Shown here piece by piece: positions 33,628-42,919 of a stretch of DNA of 64,000 nt. Every line of letters starts with the position of its first letter. The stretch's first letter is position 1. The notes under the pieces were generated by a model that made no database searches, had not been told where the DNA came from, and was given only the letters and a program-made list of their open reading frames with translations. Source of the DNA: Nonomuraea roseoviolacea subsp. carminata (GTDB taxonomy: Bacteria; Actinomycetota; Actinomycetes; Streptosporangiales; Streptosporangiaceae); NCBI RefSeq assembly GCF_024172185.1, contig NZ_JAMZEC010000001.1, forward strand, positions 2,542,001 to 2,606,000, in the 5' to 3' direction. A program made the translations under genes and the position numbers.

Positions 33628-33633
33628 TAGGTT
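33628..33633 (+). promoter_or_regulatory. -10 element next to the IS right end
   Basis: TAGGTT, whose first TA is the target duplication, ends 7 nt before ATG 33641 (leaderless type). The original -35 region was moved away by the IS; the IS end now supplies upstream sequence (ttgcat at 33602, spacing 20, weak). Confidence 0.45.
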
Positions 33634-33640
33634 CTCTGCC

Positions 33641-34567
33641 ATGCAGATCCTCGACCCGGCGCTCCATCCCCTCATGGACGCCTACCGCACCTGCGAGTTC
33701 ACGACCCTGGGCCGTGACGGCACACCGCTGACCTGGCCGACCGCGTTCCACCGCCGCGCCGACGGCACGCTGCTGGTGACGACGTCACTGGCCTTCGCCC
33801 AGAAGGCGCTGAACGTGCGCCGCGACGGCCGGGTGGCGATGCTGTTGTCCGACCCCACCGGCAGCGGCCTGACCGACCCGCCCCAGGTGCTCGTCACCGG
33901 CACCGCCGTCTGCCCTGAGGAGATCGTCACCAGCCCGGCGGGGGACGAGGCGTACTGGAGCATGCTCTTCGAACGGCAGCCCGACAGCCGGAAGTACGTG
34001 ACCGGAGCGGCCCGCCGGCTCATGGACTGGTACTACATGCGCCTGCTCATCGTCGTGACCCCCACCGTGGTGCTGTCCAGGCCGCCTCTCGCCCGCCTCT
34101 CCCCCGCCCCCGCGGCGTCCGGGCCGAGCGCTCTCCTGGGCGCGGCGCTGCTGTCCGCATACCCCACGGCCGTCCTGGGCGCGCGCGACGAGGCGGGCGC
34201 GCCGCTGCTCGCCCGCACCCGCGTGACCCCGGCCGAGGGCGGCTACGCCGTGGAGTCGCCGGCCGACCGCCCGCCGGTTCCGGGACCGGCCAGCCTCCTC
34301 GTCCACCGGCACGACGAGCGGCTCGCCGCCATGCACAACGCCCTGGTACGCGGCGAACTGCGCCGCGACGGCGACGGCTGGCTGTTCGTCCCCGTCAAGG
34401 TCGTCGAGCCGGCGGGCTCCGGCGGTCCACTGGACGTGATCGGCACCCTGCGCCGGGCGCGCCGGGCCACCCGCGCCTATCTCGACCGCCGGGGCCTCCC
34501 CCGCCCCAAGGTGGCCTGGCCCGAGTTCCAGGCCCTCGCCGCGACGGCGCCCCGTACCGACGGCTGA
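33641..34567 (+). CDS. Flavin-reductase-like split-barrel (PPOX-type) protein, two tandem barrels
   Basis: 308 aa. The N-terminal half (about 1-130; MQILDPALHPLMDAYRTCEF, PTAFHRRADGTLLVTTS, RDGRVAMLLSDP) looks like a pyridoxamine-phosphate-oxidase/F420-binding split barrel. The second half (about 170-290; AVLGARDEAGAPLLARTRV, LLVHRHDERLAAMHNALVRG) appears to repeat the fold. Cofactor (FMN, heme or F420) and substrate are not determinable. No Shine-Dalgarno; the IS sits 13 bp upstream, so present expression may differ from ancestral. Confidence 0.75.
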   Translation: MQILDPALHPLMDAYRTCEFTTLGRDGTPLTWPTAFHRRADGTLLVTTSLAFAQKALNVRRDGRVAMLLSDPTGSGLTDPPQVLVTGTAVCPEEIVTSPAGDEAYWSMLFERQPDSRKYVTGAARRLMDWYYMRLLIVVTPTVVLSRPPLARLSPAPAASGPSALLGAALLSAYPTAVLGARDEAGAPLLARTRVTPAEGGYAVESPADRPPVPGPASLLVHRHDERLAAMHNALVRGELRRDGDGWLFVPVKVVEPAGSGGPLDVIGTLRRARRATRAYLDRRGLPRPKVAWPEFQALAATAPRTDG

Positions 34568-34600
34568 CTGACGCCCGGAAGCGCGCACGCCGAGCGGCCG

Positions 34601-34870
34601 AGCTCTTCAGCGCGACACGCGCACCGGCGCGGCCCCTTCCACACGGCGCGCACACCGGCGGGCCCTCCCACACGACACGCTCAGAACGCGGCCCCTCCCA
34701 TACGGCGCGCTCGGGACGCAGCCCCTCCCACACGGCGCGCACATCGTCGCGCCCCTCCCATACGACACGCCCGCGAACGGCGGGCCCTCTCGCGCGGCCC
34801 CCCACACCGCCGCGGCCCCTCCCACGCGGCGGCCACCAGACGCGGCCCCTCCCCCGTGGCTCGCACACGC
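34601..34870. repeat. 30-bp tandem repeat, 9 units
   Basis: Units start at 34601, 34631 and every 30 bp to 34841, with consensus like ggcccctcccacacggcgcgcnnnnnncgc. Middle units are 70-85% alike; the first and the sixth are degenerate. It occupies the 445-bp gap between the convergent split-barrel and secreted-protein genes. The period is a multiple of 3 and two minus-strand frames stay open as decapeptides (for example RAVWEGPRSE), but no credible gene start is seen. Confidence 0.85.
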
Positions 34871-34899
34871 GGCCCCAACCGCGCGGCGCGCACGCGGAA

Positions 34900-34930
34900 A
34901 AGGCCCGCCGACGCGAAGTCGGCGGGCCTT
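34900..34930. terminator. Bidirectional terminator
   Basis: aaggcccgccgac / gtcggcgggcctt perfect 13-bp stem, 5-nt loop gcgaa. Located after the 30-bp array and 82 nt past the stop of the secreted-protein gene. Confidence 0.75.
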
Positions 34931-35012
34931 GACGAAGGGGCGGGGCCGCGGGGAGAGACGCGTCCCCGCCCGGGACGAGCGGAAGCGAGGGGGCGGGCGT
35001 CAGCGGCCGGCA

Positions 35013-35420
35013 TCAGTAGATGCGGTACACCTTGCCGCAGTCGTTGAACTTGCCACCCCAGCACGTGTACGTGTACACGCGGCTGAGCCCCTTCTTCGAC
35101 CAGGTCTCGCTGTGCGAGCCGTCCCACGGGCGGAAGAACTTGCCACCGCCGCCGCCCTTGAACTCGTAGCGGAACCAGACATAGCCCGACCTGGGGGTGG
35201 ACTCCTTGCCGTACCACTTGGTGTAGACCCGCCCGTGCGACTTCCAGGTGTAGCCGAAGGTGTAGGCCTTGTGGCTGTTGGAGTAGAACTTGCCCCACTT
35301 GTGGACACTCTGGGAGGCCGTGTCCGTGGTGGCGGTCGCGGCCTGGGCGGCCGGCGCGGTCAGGGCCAGGCCGGCGGCGAGGGATCCGGCGAGGGCGGCC
35401 GTCGCGATGAGCTTGCGCAT
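35013..35420 (-). CDS. Small secreted Tyr/Trp/Gly-rich protein
   Basis: 135 aa. Clear Sec signal peptide (MRKLIATAALAGSLAAGLAL... cleaved near AAQA at about 27). The mature part of about 108 residues is rich in Tyr, Trp, Lys and Gly (KFYSNSHKAYTFGYTWKSHGRVYT) and has two Cys (TCWGGKFNDCG) that could form a disulfide. Good Shine-Dalgarno (ggaggaagag). Resembles small secreted actinobacterial proteins of unknown function; no motif gives an activity. Confidence 0.75.
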   Translation of the reverse strand: MRKLIATAALAGSLAAGLALTAPAAQAATATTDTASQSVHKWGKFYSNSHKAYTFGYTWKSHGRVYTKWYGKESTPRSGYVWFRYEFKGGGGGKFFRPWDGSHSETWSKKGLSRVYTYTCWGGKFNDCGKVYRIY

Positions 35421-35520
35421 CTCTTCCTCCGATGAGTCGGTGCTTCTCGACGCGACTCACGTTAGGAAGATTCGGCCGTCCGATCTGTGGAGGAATACGC
35501 AGAGTGCACTAGTGCACATT

Positions 35521-35958
35521 TCACCGCTTCTGCGATGAACCGCCCGGACCGAAGATCGTGCTCACCAGCAGGACCACGCCCCACGGCCCCATGACCCACA
35601 GCGGCCACGGGTAGATCCAGTGGTCGGCCGTCACACTGACGATCAGCCAGATCACCCAGTTGATCGAGCTGGCCATGGCCCAGGCGCCCCAGGCGGCGCG
35701 CACGCCGGCGTGCGTCTTGGCCTTCTTCGCGGCGTCCTTGTCGCTCTTCTTGGCGAGCTGCCGGTGGCGCAGGTCCACATCGGGCAGGTCGGAGGTCAGC
35801 CGCTCCAGCTCGCCGTACGTCTTGCTCTGGTAGAGCTGCTCCAGCCGCTCGTTGAACTCGTCCATGGTGATACGGCCCTGCGCGGTGTGCTCCCGCAGCA
35901 CGGCGGCCACCCGGTCGCGATCGGAATCGGAGGCACGCATCTCGGGGCTCTGTGCCAT
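35521..35958 (-). CDS. DUF1707 (SHOCT-like) membrane protein
   Basis: 145 aa. The N-terminal DUF1707 module (about 6-62) is clear: MRASDSDRDRVAAVLREHTAQGRITMDEFNERLEQLYQSKTYGEL. It is followed by a Lys-rich linker and two hydrophobic segments (about 88-110 and 118-138). Family of unknown role, often fused to membrane regions in actinobacteria. Downstream of map by 14 nt, so possibly co-transcribed. Confidence 0.85.
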   Translation of the reverse strand: MAQSPEMRASDSDRDRVAAVLREHTAQGRITMDEFNERLEQLYQSKTYGELERLTSDLPDVDLRHRQLAKKSDKDAAKKAKTHAGVRAAWGAWAMASSINWVIWLIVSVTADHWIYPWPLWVMGPWGVVLLVSTIFGPGGSSQKR

Positions 35959-35972
35959 TCCACCACTCCAGG

Positions 35973-36782
35973 TCAGTTATGCGGCTGCGCCAGGCGCGAT
36001 TCGCCCCCGTCCAGGGCGGTAAGCACCCAAGGACCATTATGTGTCACGGCGACGCTGTGTTCGAAGTGCGCGGAGGACTTGCCGTCGATGGTCACGACGG
36101 TCCAGTCGTCGGCCAGCACGCGGGTCCGCGCGGTGCCCAGGTTGACCATCGGCTCGATGGCCAGGCACATGCCCTCCTCCAGGACCGGGCCCTTGCCGGG
36201 CCGGCCGTGGTTGGCGATCCACGGGTCCATGTGCATCTCGGTGCCGATGCCGTGGCCGCCGTACTCCGGCGGGATGCCGAAGCGGCCCTGCGCCTTGACG
36301 TACCGCTCGATCTCGTAGCCGATGTCGGACAGGTGACGGCCCGGCGTGAGCGCGGCGATGCCGCGCCACATGGCCTCCTCGGTGACCCGCATCAGCTCGG
36401 TGAGCTCGGGCGCCACCTCGCCGACGGGAACCGTCACCGCCGAGTCGCCGTGCCAGCCGTCGAGGATCGCGCCGCAGTCGATGGAGATGATGTCGCCCTC
36501 GCGCAGCTTGCGGGCCTTGGTCGGGATGCCGTGGACGACCTCGTCGTTGACGGACGCGCAGATGGTCGCCGGGAAGCCCTGGTAGCCCTTGAACGACGGG
36601 ATCGCGCCTTCTTCCCTGATCGCCTTCTCGGCGATGACGTCGAGGTCGAGCGGCGTCATGCCCGGCTCGACCGAACGCCTCAGCAGGTCCAGCGTGCGTC
36701 CGACCACGAGGCCGGCCGAGCGCATCTTCTGGAGCTGCTCGGCCGACTTGATCTGAATTCCATGTCTGTTCTTCTTGAACAC
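35973..36782 (-). CDS. map: Methionine aminopeptidase, type I
   Basis: 269 aa. Removes initiator Met from nascent proteins. Metal ligands are visible: D102 (IDCGA), D113 (GDSAVTV), H177 (GGHGIGTEMH), E210 (LAIEPMV) and E241 (FEHSVAVT). H84 in VVHGIP lies in the substrate pocket. GTG start at 36782 with AGGGGT upstream. It follows adk but a strong hairpin separates them. Confidence 0.96.
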   Translation of the reverse strand: MFKKNRHGIQIKSAEQLQKMRSAGLVVGRTLDLLRRSVEPGMTPLDLDVIAEKAIREEGAIPSFKGYQGFPATICASVNDEVVHGIPTKARKLREGDIISIDCGAILDGWHGDSAVTVPVGEVAPELTELMRVTEEAMWRGIAALTPGRHLSDIGYEIERYVKAQGRFGIPPEYGGHGIGTEMHMDPWIANHGRPGKGPVLEEGMCLAIEPMVNLGTARTRVLADDWTVVTIDGKSSAHFEHSVAVTHNGPWVLTALDGGESRLAQPHN

Positions 36783-36845
36783 TTTTCGGCACCCCTAGGT
36801 TGGGAACGAGCGGACGCGGGAGCCCAATTCCCCCCACAATAGCCG

Positions 36846-36877
36846 CGAGGTGGCACGAAGAAACTCGTGCCACCTCG
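36846..36877 (-). terminator. Hairpin between adk and map
   Basis: cgaggtggcacga / tcgtgccacctcg perfect 13-bp stem, 6-nt loop, 17 nt past the adk stop. Confidence 0.8.
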
Positions 36878-36894
36878 TCAGTCCGTCAGCAGAG

Positions 36895-37545
36895 CTATCC
36901 CGTGAAAGGGCGGATCGCCTCCATGGCACGCTCGGTGACCTCCTCGACCGGGCCGGTCGCGTCCACTCCGACCAGGATGCCCTCGTCGGCGTAGTAGGCG
37001 ACCAGCGGCGCGGTCTGCACCTGGTAGACCTCCAGGCGGTGCCTGATGGTCTCTTCCTTGTCGTCGTCACGCTGGAACAGCGCGCCGCCGCAGACGTCGC
37101 AGCGGTCGTCCTGCTTGTCGTCGAACTCCACATGCCAGATACGGCCGCACTGGCTGCACGTACGCCGACCGGCGAGACGGCGGACCACCTCGTCGTCGTC
37201 GACCACGAGTTCCAGCACCAGGTCGAGCGCCTGTCCCCAGTCCTTGAGCATGTCGCGCAGGATCTCGGCCTGCGGGACGTTGCGGGGGAAGCCGTCGAGC
37301 AGGAACCCGTCCTGGGCGTCGTCCTCGGAGAGACGGTCGCGGACCATGGCGATGGTGACCTCGTCGGGCACCAGGTCGCCGCGGTCCATGTACGTCTTGG
37401 CCAGCTTGCCGAGCTCCGTGCCGCCCGAGACGTTGGCACGGAAGATGTCACCTGTCGAGATCTTCGGGATGGACAGGTTGGATGCGATGTACTGGGCCTG
37501 TGTCCCCTTTCCCGCTCCGGGGGGCCCCACCAGAACGAGACGCAC
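36895..37545 (-). CDS. adk: Adenylate kinase (zinc LID form)
   Basis: 216 aa. AMP + ATP to 2 ADP. P-loop [10 protein letters not shown] at residues 7-16; LID domain carries four Cys (C130, C133, C149, C152), the zinc-containing long form, less usual in enteric bacteria but common in Gram-positives. GTG start shares one base with the secY stop (TAGTG), indicating translational coupling in secY-adk. Confidence 0.97.
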   Translation of the reverse strand: MRLVLVGPPGAGKGTQAQYIASNLSIPKISTGDIFRANVSGGTELGKLAKTYMDRGDLVPDEVTIAMVRDRLSEDDAQDGFLLDGFPRNVPQAEILRDMLKDWGQALDLVLELVVDDDEVVRRLAGRRTCSQCGRIWHVEFDDKQDDRCDVCGGALFQRDDDKEETIRHRLEVYQVQTAPLVAYYADEGILVGVDATGPVEEVTERAMEAIRPFTG

Positions 37546-38855
37546 TACCGCAGGAAACCTTCGTAGTTACGCTGCTGCAGCTGGCTCTCGATCTGCTTGA
37601 CCGTGTCCAGGCCGACACCAACCATGATCAGAATGCTCGTCCCTCCGAACGGGAAGTTCTGGCTCGCACCGGCCACCGCCAGCGCGACGATCGGGACCAT
37701 GGCGATCAGACCCAGATAGAGCGCGCCGGGCGCGGTCAGACGGGTGAGCACGAAGTTCAGGTATTCAGCCGTCGGCCGGCCCGGGCGGATGCCCGGAATG
37801 AACCCACCGTACTTCTTCATGTTGTCAGCCACTTCAGGGGGGTTGAAAGTGATGGACACATAGAAGTACGTGAAGAACACGATGAGCACGAAGAACGTGA
37901 TCATGTAGGTGGGCGTGTTGCCGCCGGCCAGGTTCTGCGCGATCCACTGGACGACCGCGTTCGGGTTCTGGGTGTTGGCGAACAGCGAGGTGATCAGCTG
38001 CGGAAGGTAGAGCAGCGACGAGGCGAAGATGACCGGGATGATGCCGGCCTGGTTGACCTTCAGCGGGATGTAGGTCGAGGTGCCGCCGTACATGCGCCGG
38101 CCGACCATCCGCTTGGCGTACTGCACCGGGATGCGCCGCTGGGCCTGCTCGACGAAGACGACCGCGGCGATCATGAAGATGCCGACGACCATGACGACCG
38201 TGAAGGTGAACTTGTTGGCCTGGAAGATGCTGGCCAGCTCGGACGGGAACACCGACACGACGGAGGTGAAGATCAGGATGGACATGCCGTTGCCGACGCC
38301 GCGGTCGGTGACGAGCTCACCCAGCCACATGATCACGGAGGTGCCGGCCGTCATGATGACGACCATCGTGATGATGCCGAAGATGTCGTTCGGGTTGATC
38401 AGCACGTCCTGCTGGCAGTTCGGGAACAGCTGACCGGAGCGCGCGAGCGCGATGAAGGCCGTGGACTGCAGGACACCGAGACCGATCGTCAGATAACGGG
38501 TGTACTGTGTGATCTTGGTCTGGCCGGCCTGTCCCTCCTTCTTGAGTGCCTCAAGACGAGGGATCACGACGACGAGCAGCTGCAGGATGATGCTCGCCGT
38601 GATGTACGGCATGATGCCGAGGGCGAACACCGACAGCTTCAGGAGCGCGCCGCCGCTGAACAGCTGCACCATCCCGTAGATGTTGCCGGATGCACCGTTA
38701 CGCGCCTGCTGGAAGCAGTTCGCGAGATTCTCGACATGAACGCCCGGAGTCGGAAGAACCGAGCCAAGACGGAACAGCGCGATGATGCCCAGAGTGAAGA
38801 GCAACTTCTTGCGCAGGTCCGGCGTCCGGAACGCCCGGGTAAACGCGGTCAGCAC
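37545..38855 (-). CDS. secY: Protein translocase subunit SecY
   Basis: 436 aa with ten predicted membrane segments, forming the SecYEG channel. Starts [24 protein letters not shown]; the plug segment follows TM1 and the cytoplasmic loops [15 protein letters not shown] and [22 protein letters not shown] are typical. A hairpin lies between rplO and secY, so secY-adk may have its own promoter in the 170-bp gap; -35/-10 boxes there are ambiguous. Confidence 0.97.
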   Translation of the reverse strand: MLTAFTRAFRTPDLRKKLLFTLGIIALFRLGSVLPTPGVHVENLANCFQQARNGASGNIYGMVQLFSGGALLKLSVFALGIMPYITASIILQLLVVVIPRLEALKKEGQAGQTKITQYTRYLTIGLGVLQSTAFIALARSGQLFPNCQQDVLINPNDIFGIITMVVIMTAGTSVIMWLGELVTDRGVGNGMSILIFTSVVSVFPSELASIFQANKFTFTVVMVVGIFMIAAVVFVEQAQRRIPVQYAKRMVGRRMYGGTSTYIPLKVNQAGIIPVIFASSLLYLPQLITSLFANTQNPNAVVQWIAQNLAGGNTPTYMITFFVLIVFFTYFYVSITFNPPEVADNMKKYGGFIPGIRPGRPTAEYLNFVLTRLTAPGALYLGLIAMVPIVALAVAGASQNFPFGGTSILIMVGVGLDTVKQIESQLQQRNYEGFLR

Positions 38856-38978
38856 GGTCCCTCCTGCGCGCCTATTCGGCGATGTGAGTATGCGATGGTG
38901 CGGGGATCTGCCATCTGAAGTCTCAAGTCAAACGAGCCGGACAGAAGCCTGCCGTCTCGCGAACTCTAACGCACTACG

Positions 38979-39011
38979 GGCGTGGGAGCCCATTGTCAGA
39001 GCCCCCACGCC
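38979..39011 (-). terminator. Hairpin after rplO
   Basis: ggcgtggg / cccacgcc 8-bp stem extended by mismatched pairs, 15 nt past the rplO stop. It marks the end of the spc operon before secY. Confidence 0.6.
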
Positions 39012-39025
39012 TCGTCATAGCGTAT

Positions 39026-39481
39026 TTACAGCTCGGTAACGGAGCCACCGGCCGCGGCGATCTTCTCCTTGGCAGCGGCCGAGAAGGCGTGAGCCTGCAC
39101 GTTCACCGCGACGGAGATCTCGCCGGTGCCGAGCACCTTGACGAGCTGGTTCTTACGGACAGCACCCTTGGCGACCAGCGTCTCGACGGTGACATCGCCA
39201 CCCTCGGGGAACAGCTCGCCGATCCTGTCCAGGTTGACGACCTGGTAGGACGTCTTGAACAGCGCGTTGGAGAAGCCCTTGAGCTTCGGCAGACGCCTCT
39301 GCAGCGGCACCTGGCCACCCTCGAAACCGAGGGGCACGCCGGTACGGGCCCGCGAGCCCTTGGTGCCGCGACCAGCGGTCTTGCCCTTGGAGCCCTCGCC
39401 ACGACCCTTGCGGATCTTGGACTTGTTGGCGCCGGGGGCGGGACGCAGGTCGTGAATCTTCAGCGGAGCCTTGTCAGTCAT
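39026..39481 (-). CDS. rplO: 50S ribosomal protein L15
   Basis: 151 aa. [42 protein letters not shown] and [18 protein letters not shown] are diagnostic. Assembles late into the 50S. Follows rpmD by 2 nt; last in the spc run before secY. Confidence 0.97.
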   Translation of the reverse strand: MTDKAPLKIHDLRPAPGANKSKIRKGRGEGSKGKTAGRGTKGSRARTGVPLGFEGGQVPLQRRLPKLKGFSNALFKTSYQVVNLDRIGELFPEGGDVTVETLVAKGAVRKNQLVKVLGTGEISVAVNVQAHAFSAAAKEKIAAAGGSVTEL

Positions 39482-39483
39482 GA

Positions 39484-39666
39484 CTAGTCGACCTCTTCCA
39501 CCTCGACGAGGTGCGTCACCACGGAGACCATGCCACGAATCTCGGGCCGGTCCTCCTTGACGACGACGTCGCCGATTCGCTTCAGGCCAAGCGAACGCAG
39601 CGAGTCACGCTGGTTCTGCTTGCCACCGATCTTCGAGCGAACCTGAGTGATCTTCAGGCGTGCCAT
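39484..39666 (-). CDS. rpmD: 50S ribosomal protein L30
   Basis: 60 aa, [42 protein letters not shown] 39666 is 2 nt after the rpsE stop (so coupled), which fixes the start; the upstream open frame is inside rpsE. Confidence 0.96.
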   Translation of the reverse strand: MARLKITQVRSKIGGKQNQRDSLRSLGLKRIGDVVVKEDRPEIRGMVSVVTHLVEVEEVD

Positions 39667-39668
39667 GA

Positions 39669-40301
39669 CTAGCTCACCGCCTTCGCCGCAGCGGCGGCCT
39701 CGGCGATGCCCTCGCGCTGAGCCTTGAGCATCCGGGCCGGAGCGACGTCCTCGATCGGCAGGCCACGACGGGCGGCGATCTCCTCGGGCCGGGACAGGCC
39801 CTTCAGAGCGGCCACCGTGGCGTGCACGATGTTGATGGGGTTGTCGGAGCCGAGCGACTTGGACAGCACGTCGTGGATGCCCGCGCACTCCAGGACCGCG
39901 CGCACCGGGCCGCCGGCGATGACGCCGGTACCGGCCGAGGCGGGACGCAGGAAGACGACGCCGGCCGCCTCCTCGCCCTGCACGGTGTGCGGGATCGTGC
40001 CCTGGATGCGAGGCACCTTGAAGAAGTGCTTCTTCGCCTCTTCGACGCCCTTGGCGATGGCCGCGGGCACTTCCTTGGCCTTGCCGTAACCGACGCCGAC
40101 CAGGCCGTTGCCGTCACCGACGACGACGAGGGCGGTGAAGCTGAAGCGACGACCACCCTTCACGACCTTGGCCACTCGGTTGATCTTCACTACGCGCTCG
40201 ATGTACGAGACGCCCTTGTCGGCGGCGCCACCGCGGCGATCGTCACGACGGTCCCGCCGCTCGCCACCGGTGCCGCCACCGCGACGCGGAGCTGCAGCCA
40301 T
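39669..40301 (-). CDS. rpsE: 30S ribosomal protein S5
   Basis: 210 aa. Basic Arg/Gly N-terminal extension (1-35), dsRBD-like domain ([34 protein letters not shown]) and C-terminal domain ([27 protein letters not shown]). S5 helps decoding accuracy. Between rplR and rpmD. Confidence 0.97.
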   Translation of the reverse strand: MAAAPRRGGGTGGERRDRRDDRRGGAADKGVSYIERVVKINRVAKVVKGGRRFSFTALVVVGDGNGLVGVGYGKAKEVPAAIAKGVEEAKKHFFKVPRIQGTIPHTVQGEEAAGVVFLRPASAGTGVIAGGPVRAVLECAGIHDVLSKSLGSDNPINIVHATVAALKGLSRPEEIAARRGLPIEDVAPARMLKAQREGIAEAAAAAKAVS

Positions 40302-40326
40302 CAGTGGTTCCTCATCTCAGTAGCCA

Positions 40327-40710
40327 TTAGAACTCGAGCCCGCCTTCGCGGGCGCTGTCCGCCAGGGCCGCGATGCGCCCGGCGTAGCGGTTGCCACCAC
40401 GGTCGAAGACGACGGCGGTGATCCCGGCTTCCTTGGCCCGCTGAGCGAGGAGCTCGCCGACCTTCTTCGCCTTCTCGGTCTTGTCCGCCTCCAGCGTGCG
40501 CAGCGAGGCGTCCATGGTGGACGCGCTCACCAGCGTGTGGCCGACGGTGTCGTCCACGATCTGCACGAAGAGGTGACGGGTCGAGCGGTTGACGACCAGG
40601 CGCGGACGCGCGGCCGTACCGACGACGTTCTTGCGGACGCGGCGGTGACGGCGGGCCCGCGAGACGGTGCGGGCAGCCGTGTGCTTGCTGAACGCAACCT
40701 TCGGAGCCAT
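40327..40710 (-). CDS. rplR: 50S ribosomal protein L18
   Basis: 127 aa. Binds 5S r[38 protein letters not shown] and the [23 protein letters not shown] tail identify it. 2 nt after rplF, so coupled. Confidence 0.97.
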   Translation of the reverse strand: MAPKVAFSKHTAARTVSRARRHRRVRKNVVGTAARPRLVVNRSTRHLFVQIVDDTVGHTLVSASTMDASLRTLEADKTEKAKKVGELLAQRAKEAGITAVVFDRGGNRYAGRIAALADSAREGGLEF

Positions 40711-40712
40711 GC

Positions 40713-41255
40713 CTACTTACCAGCCTTTCCGACCTTGCGGCGGATCTGTTCGCCCTGGTAACGCACGCCCTTGCCCTTGTACGGGTCGGGCTTGCGCAGC
40801 TTGCGGATGTTGGCGGCGACCTCGCCGACCTTCTGCTTGTCGATGCCGTCCACGTGGAACAGGGTCGGCTTCTCGACGCGGAAGGTGACGCCCTCGGGGG
40901 CGTCGACGATGACCGGGTGGCTGAAGCCCAGAGCGAACTCCAGCTGCGTCGGGCCCTTGGCCTGGACGCGGTAACCGACGCCGACGATCTCCAGGGTCTT
41001 GGAGTAGCCCTGCGTGACGCCCTGCACCATGTTGGCGATCAGGGTGCGAGACAGGCCGTGCAGCGCGCGGACCTTGTTCTCGTCGTTGGGGCGGGTGACA
41101 GCGATGGCGCCGTCGTCGTCCCGAGCCACGGAGATGGGCTCGGCGACCGAGTGAGTGAGCGTGCCCTTCGGGCCCTTGACCTGGACATCCTGGCCGGTGA
41201 TCGTGATGTCTACGCCACTGGGCACAGGGATGGGCAGCCGTCCGATTCTCGACAT
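40713..41255 (-). CDS. rplF: 50S ribosomal protein L6
   Basis: 180 aa from ATG 41255 (GGGAGG 8 nt upstream). [21 protein letters not shown], then [10 protein letters not shown] and the [26 protein letters not shown] end. Two L6 folds; near the GTPase-associated centre. The open frame upstream to 41309 is inside rpsH. Confidence 0.97.
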   Translation of the reverse strand: MSRIGRLPIPVPSGVDITITGQDVQVKGPKGTLTHSVAEPISVARDDDGAIAVTRPNDENKVRALHGLSRTLIANMVQGVTQGYSKTLEIVGVGYRVQAKGPTQLEFALGFSHPVIVDAPEGVTFRVEKPTLFHVDGIDKQKVGEVAANIRKLRKPDPYKGKGVRYQGEQIRRKVGKAGK

Positions 41256-41271
41256 GCTGTGTTCCTCCCTT

Positions 41272-41670
41272 CTACCAGACGTAGGCGAGGACTTCCCCGC
41301 CCACACCACGCTTGCCGGCCTGCTTGTCGGTCATGAGGCCGGCGGACGTCGAGATGATCGCGACGCCGAGCCCGCCCAGGACTCGAGGCAGGTTGTCCTT
41401 CTTCGCGTACACCCGCAGACCGGGCTTGGAGACCCGGCGCAGGCCCGCGAGCGACCGCTCACGGGTCGGCCCGAACTTGAGCTCCACCACGAGGTTCTTG
41501 CCCACCTTGGCGTCCTCGACGGACCAAGACTGGATGTAGCCCTCCTGCTGGAGGATCTCGGCGATGTGCGCCTTGATCTTCGAATACGGCATCGACACAC
41601 TCTCGTGGTACGCCGAGTTCGCATTCCGCAGACGCGTCAACATGTCTGCGATGGGGTCGGTCATCGTCAT
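41272..41670 (-). CDS. rpsH: 30S ribosomal protein S8
   Basis: 132 aa from ATG 41670, which has GGAAGG 9 nt upstream and gives the family length; the next ATG at 41664 is possible. [20 protein letters not shown] and [27 protein letters not shown] are standard. S8 often autoregulates the spc operon. Confidence 0.96.
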   Translation of the reverse strand: MTMTDPIADMLTRLRNANSAYHESVSMPYSKIKAHIAEILQQEGYIQSWSVEDAKVGKNLVVELKFGPTRERSLAGLRRVSKPGLRVYAKKDNLPRVLGGLGVAIISTSAGLMTDKQAGKRGVGGEVLAYVW

Positions 41671-41821
41671 GGCCAGTGGCCTTCCTCGCCGCGGTTTCCA
41701 GTCGGCCAAGCATCGAGTGCGTGCGCACCGCTCTGCCGGTGGACCTTCGGCGTGGTCATGGGTGCTCTCGGTGAGAGCCCCGGAATTGACAGTGTTTCTC
41801 TATGTACGGCCGGCAGCCCGC

Positions 41822-41844
41822 GGGGGCGACGTCACGCCGCCCCC
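41822..41844 (-). terminator. Hairpin between rpsN and rpsH
   Basis: gggggcg / cgccccc 7-bp stem 9 nt past the rpsN stop. The 183-bp rpsN-rpsH spacer has no gene; likely an attenuator or S8-regulatory site rather than a full stop. Confidence 0.45.
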
Positions 41845-41853
41845 ACAGGGTAA

Positions 41854-42039
41854 CTACCAGCTGGACTTGGTGATGCCAGGAAGCTCGCCCCGGTGTGCCA
41901 TCTCACGGAAGCACACGCGGCACAGGCCGAACTTCCTGTAGACGGCGCGGGGACGACCGCAGCGCGAGCACCGGGTGTAGGCCCGGACCTCGAACTTCGG
42001 CTTGCGCTTAGCCTTGGCGATCAGCGACTTCTTCGCCAT
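41854..42039 (-). CDS. rpsN: 30S ribosomal protein S14 type Z
   Basis: 61 aa with zinc ligands C24, C27, C40 and C43 ([15 protein letters not shown]). Type Z (zinc) form, located in the spc operon 2 nt after rplE. No zinc-free paralogue is in the window. Confidence 0.97.
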   Translation of the reverse strand: MAKKSLIAKAKRKPKFEVRAYTRCSRCGRPRAVYRKFGLCRVCFREMAHRGELPGITKSSW

Positions 42040-42041
42040 GA

Positions 42042-42617
42042 TCAGGCCTCCTTGAAGGGGAAGCCGAGGAGCTTCAGCAGCGCCCGGCCCTGGTCGTCGT
42101 TCTTCGCCGTGGTCACGATGGTGATGTCCATGCCTCGCGGCCGGTCGACCTTGTCCTGGTCGACCTCGTGGAACATGACCTGCTCGGTCAGACCGAACGT
42201 GTAGTTGCCGTTGCCGTCGAACTGCTTCGGCGACAGGCCACGGAAGTCACGGATGCGGGGCAGCGCCAGCGACAGCAGCCTGTCGAGGAACTCCCACATG
42301 CGGTCGCCGCGGAGCGTGACGTGCGCGCCGATCGGCATGCCCTCGCGCAGCTTGAACTGGGCGATGGACTTGCGGGCCCGGACGACGGCCGGCTTCTGGC
42401 CGGTGATCACGGTGAGGTCGCGAACGGCGCCCTCGATGAGCTTCGAGTCGCGGGCCGCCTCGCCGACACCCATGTTGACCTTGATCTTCACCAGGCCGGG
42501 GATCTGCATGACGTTCTCGATGCCGAACTGCTCGCGAAGCTGAGCCGCGATCTCCTCGCGGTACTTCGTCTTGAGGCGCGGCGTCGGGCGCTCGGTCTCG
42601 GTGGTCGTGGCAGTCAT
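42042..42617 (-). CDS. rplE: 50S ribosomal protein L5
   Basis: 191 aa. 5S rRNA-binding protein. [60 protein letters not shown] and FPEVDQDKV-like [23 protein letters not shown] are diagnostic. Its ATG shares a base with the rplX stop. Confidence 0.97.
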   Translation of the reverse strand: MTATTTETERPTPRLKTKYREEIAAQLREQFGIENVMQIPGLVKIKVNMGVGEAARDSKLIEGAVRDLTVITGQKPAVVRARKSIAQFKLREGMPIGAHVTLRGDRMWEFLDRLLSLALPRIRDFRGLSPKQFDGNGNYTFGLTEQVMFHEVDQDKVDRPRGMDITIVTTAKNDDQGRALLKLLGFPFKEA

Positions 42618-42919
42618 CAGCTGTCCTCACCCGTCTCGTCGGCCTTCTTGTCGGCCTTCTTGTCGGCGGGCTTGTCGTCCTTGAGCTTCTTCACGTTGCT
42701 CACGTGGATGGGGCCCTCCATGGTCTGCACGCCGCCGGTCTTGGCGCCGCGCGGACCCTGGTGGGTCTCCTTGGAGTGCTTCTTGATCATGTTGACGCCC
42801 TCGACCACCACACGGTCCTCGTGCGGGAGAGTGGCGATGACGTGACCCTTGGCACCCTTGTCCTTGCCGGCGATGACCTGGACGAGGTCACCCTTCTTCA
42901 CGTGCAGCTGCTTCGGCAT
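42617..42919 (-). CDS. rplX: 50S ribosomal protein L24
   Basis: 100 aa. KOW-type motif [25 protein letters not shown]; initiates 50S assembly. The C-terminal 20 residues are Lys/Asp repeats ([10 protein letters not shown]), unlike the core and probably unstructured. One-base overlaps with both rplN and rplE. Confidence 0.96.
   Translation of the reverse strand: MPKQLHVKKGDLVQVIAGKDKGAKGHVIATLPHEDRVVVEGVNMIKKHSKETHQGPRGAKTGGVQTMEGPIHVSNVKKLKDDKPADKKADKKADETGEDS

Noticed and set aside
34601..34870. CRISPR array or coding decapeptide protein
   Set aside because: No repeat/spacer alternation; frames through it lack a credible start and ribosome site.
39667..39888. N-terminal extension of L30 upstream of 39666
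   Set aside because: The extension is inside rpsE and unlike L30; ATG 39666 gives the exact family length.
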